Shown piece after piece: positions 56,525 to 64,000 of a stretch of 64,000 nucleotides of DNA. The number at the start of each line of letters is the position of its first letter. Position 1 is the stretch's first letter. The notes beneath the pieces are model-generated. The model was not told the DNA's origin. It saw nothing but the letters and a program-made list of their open reading frames with translations, and made no database searches. This DNA is from Thozetella sp. PMI_491 (lineage: Eukaryota > Ascomycota > Sordariomycetes > Chaetosphaeriales > Chaetosphaeriaceae): NCBI GenBank assembly GCA_021432635.1, contig MU270057.1, positions 62,001 through 126,000 of the forward strand, written 5' to 3'. The position numbers and the translations under genes are program-made.

Positions 56525-57625
56525 GCTTAGCGACCGCGGGCGTGCAAGGTTCGAATGGATAATGTGTATTGAGGAGTTTGGTCTCAAGCCGGTGTTGCGG
56601 GGCGAAATCGGGGCCGGAGTCTCTGGCGAATGTGTTGAATAGTTAGTGGGGAAAGCAACTAAGCTTCGAATGGCTGAGGGCTCAAGAGATTAAGCGCGGA
56701 TAATCCGTCGACAAAAGTCTCGCTATTGACGCACTAGTGTCCTTCAAGCACTTAAATGCAACATCTTGGCATTTTGGGAAGAACAATAAAAGGGTATACA
56801 GCACAGGCGCACTTCAAAATAATGGAAGGCTGGATTAAGTGCCGCAGAAACTAGCATCACAGTTGCCCGCGAACAGGCCCCTGTCGTCCAATAACGTGAT
56901 CGACTTGTGTGGCTCCTTGTATTAAACATGTATGAGGCAGCAGGAAGCGGGCGCACCCGGATGCGGAAAGAAATTTCATGGTTATGCCTAAACTTTCAGC
57001 GAATGTTCGGTTCAAGGAATAGCCTATCTGTTGAACCCCAGGGGCGATTAATCAGCTGGGTAGAACAAGGAACGTCGGTTTAATGGAAGCATTTGGAACT
57101 GCACAGCGTAAGTCGTTCCAGACGTCAGTATTTCTAGTATTTGTATTCGTTCGGGTATAACTGCAGCAGTACTCGCAAGACTTTTTGCGTTCTTATATGT
57201 GTCGCAGAGCTTGAATAAAGTAAGGCTATCTCGGGCAAGTTACTTGTCACAAAAGAAGCTAGGGAAGGGGCTGTCAGCTGAGCGCCAGCTCCGCCAGGTG
57301 CGAGCAGGAGCAGCTCGGCAAGCTGCCGGGCTCGAGAGCCAGGGTACAACTCAAAGTTGGGTATCGAGCAATCTGACGGTAACGCGAGCACTTCTGCAGG
57401 TAAAAACAGCGGTCAACAAGCAGTGGAAACATGTATGTGAAGTGCGAGCTTCCCCGGTATGTAGGGGAAGTAAGCAAGACTTCATCTAAAATTCTTACGA
57501 GCAACTGTCTATAAGTTTTGCTGTAACATTCCTTTAACTTATCGTTGTTCAACTTCGCTAGCTATACACAAACAAGGAAATGCGATCATCGCGGCTTCGC
57601 GAGATGTCGCAAGATGAATGCATGT
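56525..57625. other. 1.1 kb intergenic, no gene seen
   Basis: GNAT promoter and 3' flank of the SnoaL-like gene. Frames at 56744-56956 and 57134-57552 are not supported. Confidence 0.45.
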
Positions 57626-58150
57626 TTACTCCGCCTTCTCGGCGAAATTGCCCCCAATCACACTATAGTCACCATCCACCCAAGAAGATTTGATATTCAG
57701 GTGCTTGAACTTCCACAGTCCATCCGTGTCCCTAGTCAGCTCCCCGCGGTACAGGCTGCCTCCCATCAAGCTATTTTGCCCCAGCTCCATGCCCTTTCCA
57801 AGGGCAAAGTGTTGCGAGAGTACTGTAGCCGTAAGGCTAGCCTCGTTCACATCCCCCTGTGTAGTGCCAGATTCGGTGCTCCCGGGCTCCATGTGAACAC
57901 GCACGTTGGTGACGAAATGCGTCGTGTCGACGCTGTCGATGAGCGCGAGGCCAGTAGCGTGGATCTCAGGCAGCCCTTTCATGGCGCGCCCATTAACCTC
58001 GAAGACGCCGTCCGGCATGAAGGCTGAGTCAAACAGGGCCGCATCTGTCGTGTCCCATGCCATGGCGCAGCGGTATAATGCGTCTGCCACGGCCTCGCGG
58101 CCGGTTAGGGGAGGATTAAGGGCCGCCGGAAGGGAGAATGGGGAAGCCAT
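57626..58150 (-). CDS. SnoaL-like (NTF2-fold) protein
   Basis: Single exon, 174 aa, ATG at 58150. Pattern: GREAVADALYRCAMAWDTTDAALFDSAFMPDGVFEVNG, then HATGLALIDSVDTTHFVTNVRVHM, GGSLYRGELTRDTDGLWKFKHLNIKSSWVDGD. This is the SnoaL-like layout: helix, the 'daalfdsaF.pDgvfevng' strand, the 'dtTHfvtNv' strand, and a final sheet. Members include cyclases, isomerases, dehydratases and simple binding proteins. The conserved His in THFVTN and the Asp of FMPDG line the usual pocket. No signal peptide. It could handle an intermediate of the neighbouring oxidation genes; this is inference. Confidence 0.85.
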   Translation of the reverse strand: MASPFSLPAALNPPLTGREAVADALYRCAMAWDTTDAALFDSAFMPDGVFEVNGRAMKGLPEIHATGLALIDSVDTTHFVTNVRVHMEPGSTESGTTQGDVNEASLTATVLSQHFALGKGMELGQNSLMGGSLYRGELTRDTDGLWKFKHLNIKSSWVDGDYSVIGGNFAEKAE

Positions 58151-58945
58151 GGTGTAGGTTGGGCTCGTTGATTGGGTATTATAGGACCGTCTTCTCCACT
58201 GTTATGAACAGGTTTTTAGATATCAATCTTGTGGGGGCAAGGTATGAGGGCTTAGTAGATGTGTTTCCGTGATCAAAATTTTCCAAGAGGTTGAGTTTCG
58301 GGTACGCCACCCAGAAGTTCACTGGAGGATCAACGCATTGTTAAATATACGCAGATCAAGAAGACCGCATTGTGCCCCGCCTCTATGCTGACCTATATCC
58401 CCTTAGGTTCGTGACACTAGCGGACTTGCGATACGAGCGTGGGCTACTCGTATATTGTCGGCTTGGGTCAAGTTGGACCTCACAACCAATTAGAGATCTC
58501 TATTCCTGTTCAGGACTAGCGTAAAGAATTTACATACGAAAGAACGTTAGCGCACAATGGTTAGCCGCCCCGGAGACGGGCTACTGAGATCCGCGCAGCC
58601 CGCTTCGCACTCCTCTTCAAACCCGACACGGCACGCTGGGTCACCAACGTGCGCGTTTACCCCCATACGTGTGGCAGACAACTAGATTATCCCCATTAAG
58701 AAATTATTCTTTCCCCTGCCATCTGAATATTTGGTCTTCCGCAAGGTAGTATTGGAAGAGGGACGTGTTGGCCCGTGGTCAAAAAGTAGGACTGCGCAGA
58801 TAAGAAGCAATACTGGCCTCGATGGCTAACAAGGGCTAGGGCACCAAGAGCACGAAGTAGATATCTGGTCAGACCAATCGCGCGGTGTGTAGTTCAAATT
58901 ACTAGAATTACAGTAGAGTTTGTTCCCTGACTAGTTCATGCAGAA
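58151..58945. other. Intergenic, no gene seen
   Basis: Promoter of the SnoaL-like gene and 3' flank of the discoidin protein. Nothing recognised. Confidence 0.45.
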
Positions 58946-61219
58946 TTACCCGGCATATGCCGCTAGCTCCGAGAGCTGGATGCGATAACCGCCTTCCTGA
59001 GCCACACCGCCAAGTTTAGTTGCCAGGATTCGAAGATAACGACCAGACTGAGCTGGGAAGTTAAGAATCTCTGGATGGCCGGCCAGTGACGTGGGGAAGT
59101 CGACCTGACTCATGACGGTGTTCCAGTTCGTAGCATCGTTGGAGAGTTGGACCTGGAAGGCAGCTGGGAACCCAGTGCTGGCGGCGAGAGCCAAGTCACT
59201 GCGAGGAAATAGGACAACCTTGCCCACCGACACAACGGAGCCTAAGTCGACCTGAGCCCACTCCTGCGCGTCCGCAGAACTGTGGGAGGCTGACGACCAG
59301 CCGTTCCTCCCGAAATCCCCGCCCTGAGGATGGCCGTCGGTCAAAAAGCTGGGGTCCCACCCGGCACCTTCACCGTCCGTAGAACTCACAGTTACGGGCC
59401 GGTTCAGCGCAAGGTTGTTCTCGGCAGCGTTTGTGACGTAGATTGCAGGCGCTCCCCACTGCGTCCATCCGTAAAAGTCGTTGCCGCCGGTTGTCAACGA
59501 GATTGTGACGGCAGCCCCTGCCCATTGCGTTACATCCACCATAATAGGCAACCAGTGTTTCCACACCCAGGATGTAGGTGGTATAATGAGTCCTTTAGAA
59601 GACAAAAGAGGGGTACCGTTTATCGTTATCTGGAAGCTGCTCGAGCCTCCTGAGCCCGCACCGTCGGTGATTCCCACGGAAGTCCACAGGTTCAGGCGCT
59701 GACTGCCGGAGACGGCTGGAAGAGTGGTCCGATATGTGATGGTGCCTCCTACGGCAGAATAGACTGTCTTCCTCACCTTGCTGCCAGAGCTTCCAGTTGC
59801 GTTGAGATGATTGTCAGGCCCGCTGCGCGTTGCAGCATTAAACTGGTCATACATGTCATACACGACGTTGCCGGGATTCCATGGAGATGGAGACAGGTTG
59901 CGGGGAGTGTTTGCGTAGGTAGAGAGGAATTGGTTGATGGCGTTACCGAAGGTGTTGCCGTAGGCGGGAGAGTTGAATAACGCGTATTGGTCCGGGTTGC
60001 TCACAACCTCATAAGCATTAGGGCAGTTCACCTTGATGCCGGCGTTGTAAAGAGAGACGAGGCTCTGGTACGCTACGTTCTGATCCCCTGTCAGAGGATT
60101 CTGCTCGAAGACGCCCCAGTTGTTTGTGCCGTCACCGCGCAAGGGGGCCACCGTGGCGCCGACGTCGGTCGCAGACCCTCCGTAAAGAGTCACGCCACCA
60201 GCTCCGTTGGCCGCCACAGCAGTTGTAGGGTCATCAGCGAATTGGTAGAATGCCAACTGCGGCGTCTGATGGCCATATATCAGATTGCGATCGATTCCCG
60301 CCATCGCAATCCAGTATGTCTCATCCGCAACCTCGTGGTTGACCATGGTGATGCGCCATCGGTGCCACTCCTCCGCGAATATGTTTCCCTGCGTGATGGT
60401 GCTTGGAGGCCGGACCGCACTCCACGAGGAAAAGGAGGTGCCCATGGCCTGGTTGAACGAGCCGATCGACGAAAAGGCCGGAACCCGCCCTTGTCCAAAG
60501 TACTGGCCGCCTGGACCGTAAGTGCCCGTGTTCTGGAGCCAGTCAGTCCATTCGGTGATAGTGAGTGGGTTGAAGTCGGCGTCCGTCGAGGGGTAGAGTG
60601 TTTCCGAGTCCAGGCTGACGCCTACGAATAGATCGGGGTGGGACGCAGCCCACGCTGCGATGATGCTCGCCGAAGCTTGGACATTGCGCTGCTTATAGCT
60701 ACGATAAACTGAGTTCAGCCTCGACAAGCTAAAATAGTTTGAGCCGCCGTCATGTCCATAATAGCTGCTTCCTCCGCTGCTCATCATGGTAGTGCTGGGC
60801 TGGGCGGCGATGTGGTCCAGGAGCGCATCGTTCCATCCGCCAGCCGAGTTCGAGGTGCAGCAGTCGGCCCACCGTCCATTGTTCATGTGGACAAGGATGG
60901 GCAGACTGAGGGATTCCGCAAGCCCAAGAGCATAGTTGAGGTTTGTTGGGTCGAAGGTGTAGTCCGAGCTCGCGTCGTGAATGTCACGGCTGAGTGCCCA
61001 TGACGAGAAGGAAAAGCCGAGCTTCGTATAGCTACCACCAGTGCCGAGGGAATTCTTAAACCCCTGCAGGATAGCGACGTCGCTGTTCCTGTCATTTGTG
61101 GCCAACAGTCCTTCGTAGATTGGCGTGACGTATGTGATGGACTCGGTGCCTGTGCCAAACCCAGAAACCAGGCGGCCGGCCATGGCGGCAACAATGCCAG
61201 AAACAAAGCTTCTATGCAT
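58946..61219 (-). CDS. Large secreted protein with C-terminal F5/8C (CBM32-like) domain
   Basis: Single exon, 757 aa from the ATG at 61219; the frame extends up only through a TTG. Residues 1-20 form a signal peptide (MHRSFVSGIVAAMAGRLVSG). Residues about 25-440 look like an enzyme barrel: LSLPILVHMNNGRWADCC, DLFVGVSLDSETLYPS, EEWHRWRITMVNHEVADETYW. A beta region follows (about 470-605; LNLWTSVGITDG, WLPIMVDVTQWAGAAVTISL). The end is a discoidin domain (about 610-757; NLALNRPVTVSSTDG, WAQVDLGSVVSVGKVVLFPR, GRYLRILATKLG), which binds sugars such as galactose in bacterial glycosidases. I cannot assign the N-terminal half to a GH family; Glu in SLDSETLYP and EEWHRW are candidate catalytic acids. 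A 2.3-kb gene with no intron may have come from bacteria. Confidence 0.8.
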   Translation of the reverse strand: MHRSFVSGIVAAMAGRLVSGFGTGTESITYVTPIYEGLLATNDRNSDVAILQGFKNSLGTGGSYTKLGFSFSSWALSRDIHDASSDYTFDPTNLNYALGLAESLSLPILVHMNNGRWADCCTSNSAGGWNDALLDHIAAQPSTTMMSSGGSSYYGHDGGSNYFSLSRLNSVYRSYKQRNVQASASIIAAWAASHPDLFVGVSLDSETLYPSTDADFNPLTITEWTDWLQNTGTYGPGGQYFGQGRVPAFSSIGSFNQAMGTSFSSWSAVRPPSTITQGNIFAEEWHRWRITMVNHEVADETYWIAMAGIDRNLIYGHQTPQLAFYQFADDPTTAVAANGAGGVTLYGGSATDVGATVAPLRGDGTNNWGVFEQNPLTGDQNVAYQSLVSLYNAGIKVNCPNAYEVVSNPDQYALFNSPAYGNTFGNAINQFLSTYANTPRNLSPSPWNPGNVVYDMYDQFNAATRSGPDNHLNATGSSGSKVRKTVYSAVGGTITYRTTLPAVSGSQRLNLWTSVGITDGAGSGGSSSFQITINGTPLLSSKGLIIPPTSWVWKHWLPIMVDVTQWAGAAVTISLTTGGNDFYGWTQWGAPAIYVTNAAENNLALNRPVTVSSTDGEGAGWDPSFLTDGHPQGGDFGRNGWSSASHSSADAQEWAQVDLGSVVSVGKVVLFPRSDLALAASTGFPAAFQVQLSNDATNWNTVMSQVDFPTSLAGHPEILNFPAQSGRYLRILATKLGGVAQEGGYRIQLSELAAYAG

Positions 61220-62308
61220 TTTGTAGTTGCGTCGAGGGCGGGAGTGAATGGCAGAGAAGAAGGCTAGTAGGTGCAAGTAAGATCGATGGGAATGCGGGGT
61301 GCAGGCATGCGACTATTTGAACCGATTCTAGGGGTACGATCTGCTAGGCCTTCTGACCGTGGACCTTTTGCCCAATTTTGTGGCTCCGCTCACAGTGCAT
61401 CTGTAGGAATGTTCCCTTGCTTTCAATAGAAACCCCTGTGAATCGGGCCTTCTGCTTATGCGTGCCTCACTCTCGCTCCTTAGCTGCTGAGCCCCCGCTG
61501 CAACCTCCTCCTCGGTACCATCTCCGCCACAGCTTCGGGAGAGCAACGCCCGAGCAGGCCTTGAACAACTGACATATTTTATTGTATTTTTTCTTAAAAA
61601 AACGAACCCATTTTGGGCGAATAGCTTTATTTAAATACGAGAGTTCTATTACCTCGTTCCTTGATTTTACTCCTCTAGACAAAGGCCGACATAGCACTGC
61701 TGCTTCAAGAGGTATATATTCTCCTTGCTCACGTAATACTTCCTGGCTCATACGTTGTGTATCTAAGCCTCCCGGTTGTACATGTGGATGTGTAACCTCG
61801 TAAATTGTATAATACTACCAAAAGAGAGCATCTATACGCTAGCCGCCTTTCAAAGAGTACTTAGCTAGCCACCTTAGTAGGTAGAGGGAGTCATATACCC
61901 TGCCCTAATCCTACACAGAGGATGCTTAGGTCCCACCCAACAAGTACGTTCACATCCCAATCGAATGCCCTCATTTTAATCTTACATGCCTACTGTCGAA
62001 TTGGTCCCACTAGAAACACCGCAAAACCAATAGCTACCCAATTAAGCATGCACATCGAGTACCAAAATATAGAATGCATCAATCCCACACGAATATACAG
62101 CACATGACGCTGGGCTGATCTAGGGAAATGGGAAGAAAGTGAAATACCTCAACACATACATTCAATGTATATACATTTCCAATATCGGCACGACACCAGC
62201 GGTATTGTCTTAACGAATTTGCAGTTTTTTATTCTTCAGCGGGCTTTTCCGTCCTTGCGATTGTACCCTTGTATAACAACAGCCTACGCAGCATACACTT
62301 TTATCTGC
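61220..62308. other. 1.1 kb AT-rich intergenic, no gene seen
   Basis: Promoter of the discoidin protein on the left, 3' flank of the GH79 gene on the right. AT-rich from about 61570. No gene recognised. Confidence 0.45.
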
Positions 62309-63991
62309 CTAGTTGACCGTGACTATGACTGCTTCGCTGTTAGGTACTGTTAAAGAGAGTACGCCGTTAGTTACCGTCATAGTGGTCTGTTGTGCGGCGC
62401 CCGTTGTGTAGTGCCCTTTGCCTTGGTCGATGGAATAGCTCCACTGCTCCCCGGCCCAACTAACATTGCTGGTCGGACCACCAAAGTCGTATCCCATAGC
62501 CGCGACGCCCTTATCCGCATGGAGACTGCGGACCACGGCCGATTTCACAGCGGTTCCCAGTGAAAGATTGAAGGTAACAGATCCTCTGGTGTTACCCACA
62601 AGGGCTGCGTTAGTAGCATTGTAAATGCGCATATTGACGAGGGCAACCCTGAGCAGCTTGCTAGTAGAACCATCGTACATAGCATATGCGCTCAGTAAGG
62701 GAATCCCGGTGCCCAAGTTGATCTCAGTCACCGCAGCATTGGTCTCAGAGCCAATAAAATCTGCCACAAACATGGCGGCGGGGAAGGGAGCCCGGACTTG
62801 GGGCCCGGGGCTATTCGTGCCACCCGTGCTATCCGGGTTCCAGAACACACGCCTCGACGTAGGGGCTCCGCAGAGGTTGGCTACTCGGTTGATCTTTCGT
62901 GCCATTGCCGCCAGGTTGAAGTCGACCGCCCAAAGGGTGTAGCCGAAACCACCGGAAAATTCGATCGGGGCGCCACCGAGAACGGCCGCATCCTCAGCCA
63001 TTACGAATGGGATGTTGAGGTTCCGCGAAGCGGTAATGTCAGGTATGAACAAGTTGAAACGCTCAGTGATTGCCGTGTGATTCAAAACGAGACCTATCAC
63101 AAATATTAGCTACAGTAACTCCGCCATCGAGCTAGGGGGCCGGCAAGAACGCACTCTGCATATTTGCATCCGTCCAATCCGGGGTATCCATGATTTGGTA
63201 ATAGTGCTCGGCAGTACTTTTGATCAGGCCGTTGTTGGCAATACCGGCTGCTAAAATGTCCTGGCTGTTTTCATGCGAGCAGGTTAGAGAACAGTGTCCA
63301 TTGACACAGCGGAGCGGATGGCATACACTGAATAATAGGCGCCATTTTTCACGGTCCCACTGGCAGTGTTTCCTGCCTGGAAGATCCTCGCAGCGGTACC
63401 GCTCAGGCTCAAATTTGCCACGATGGCAGATTGAAGACTCAGGGCTGCGCTAGTGTATCGCGCAGCGCCTCCGGGATAAATGAATTCGACCTCATTCCCA
63501 AGGGCAATAGAAGCCACTCGCGCTCCGTTATCCAGAGCTTTCCAAGCTTGATACACAAAGTCCACCGTGTTTGTGGTGTTTATCGGATTGTTTAGCGGTG
63601 CTTGTATGATCATCATGGCGTCTTTGAACCGTTTGTAGCCGTTGAAAAAGCTAGGCCCAAGCAAATAGGTGGCGGTGGATGACCCGCATGACCCCGAGAC
63701 GCAGGCCTTCTCTGCTGCGAGATTCGGGTCGAACTGGAAGTAGTCGCCGCCTGTACCCCCGACGCGAAGGAAAGGGGGCAAGGTCATGCGACCCGCTAGG
63801 GCACTGACGAGATTTTCGGAGAAGTCATTGGCGAAGTTGTTCAGGAAGGCCGACTCGATGCCAAATCCCACGAAGTCCTTAGGCACAACGAACGCATCGG
63901 TCGGCTTTGCGGTCGGGACAACGACGGAGAAGGTGCTGGTGAGAGCCATTGTGGCCGGAACCAAGCACACGAAAGGGATGCTGGGCTTCAT
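62309..63991 (-). CDS. Secreted GH79 beta-glucuronidase-type enzyme
   Basis: Exons 63327-63991, 63155-63264 and 62309-63093; 1560 bases, 519 aa, ATG at 63991. The N-terminus looks like a signal peptide (FVCLVPATMALTSTF, about 7-21). The barrel contains PPFLRVGGTGGDYFQFDP, then LGNEVEFI with Glu167 as acid/base. Glu292 in FVMAEDAAV is the likely nucleophile (family GETNS position), followed by FGYTLWAVDFNLAAMARKI. The last 150 residues are the GH79 C-terminal beta domain (SVTFNLSLGT, VTNGVLSLTVPNSEAVIVTV). Fungal GH79 enzymes remove glucuronic or 4-O-methylglucuronic acid from arabinogalactan proteins and similar glycans outside the cell. Introns are 62 and 61 bp. Same strand and next to the discoidin protein, which may act on the same polymer. 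Confidence 0.87.
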
Positions 63992-64000
63992 CTTTCAACG

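Noticed and set aside
58951-58962. Second CGGCATATGCCG copy as a regulatory site
   Set aside because: It lies in the last codons of the discoidin gene and encodes its end.

Overview
The window is filamentous-fungal DNA (Pezizomycotina, most likely a plant- or wood-associated ascomycete). The evidence is short GT-AG introns (mostly 43-112 bp) with CTAAC-type branch points, a Pth11-like receptor, a combined C2H2/Zn2Cys6 regulator, a P450, a sphingolipid desaturase and many secreted hydrolases. Genes are sparse, on both strands, and separated by AT-rich intergenic DNA. No PKS, NRPS or terpene-synthase core is present. The content reads as accessory, catabolic and secretory. Exon structures were worked out by hand; nearly every multi-exon model closes in frame, which is the main support for them.

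Layout. 0-7 kb: tail of a membrane protein (+), a four-helix membrane protein (+), a papain-type cysteine protease with no prodomain (+) and a cysteine-containing secreted protein (+). 7-11 kb: a six-exon Pth11-like receptor (-) and a divergent O-methyltransferase (+). 11-16.3 kb: an intronless secreted GH2 glycosidase (-) and a cytochrome b5-fused sphingolipid desaturase (-). 18-24 kb: a small cupin (-), a SET-domain protein whose usual catalytic Tyr is Cys (-) and a P450 (-). 25-31 kb: a 10-Cys secreted peptide (-), a two-stop pseudogene (-), an F-box protein (+) and an alpha/beta hydrolase (+). 31-35 kb: a Baeyer-Villiger monooxygenase (-), tail-to-tail with the hydrolase, and an unknown 167-aa protein (-). 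35-38.7 kb is gene-poor. 38.7-43 kb: an SDR (+), a small ankyrin protein (+) and a decayed amino-acid permease end (+).

43-58 kb looks like one functional neighbourhood: zinc alcohol dehydrogenase (-), C2H2+Zn2Cys6 activator (-), a vanillyl-alcohol-oxidase-type flavoenzyme (+) head-to-head with the activator, an aldehyde dehydrogenase (-) tail-to-tail with the oxidase, a second SDR (+), a GNAT acetyltransferase (-) and a SnoaL-like protein (-). Together they could take phenolic alcohols or ethers to aldehydes and then acids under local control. The last 5 kb hold a large intronless secreted protein with a discoidin/CBM32 module (-) and a GH79 beta-glucuronidase-type enzyme (-).

The best candidates for something new are the regulator-linked phenolic oxidation cluster, the BVMO/hydrolase pair, the 757-aa discoidin protein with an unassigned N-terminal half, the SET protein with the Tyr-to-Cys change, and the two small secreted cysteine-containing proteins.
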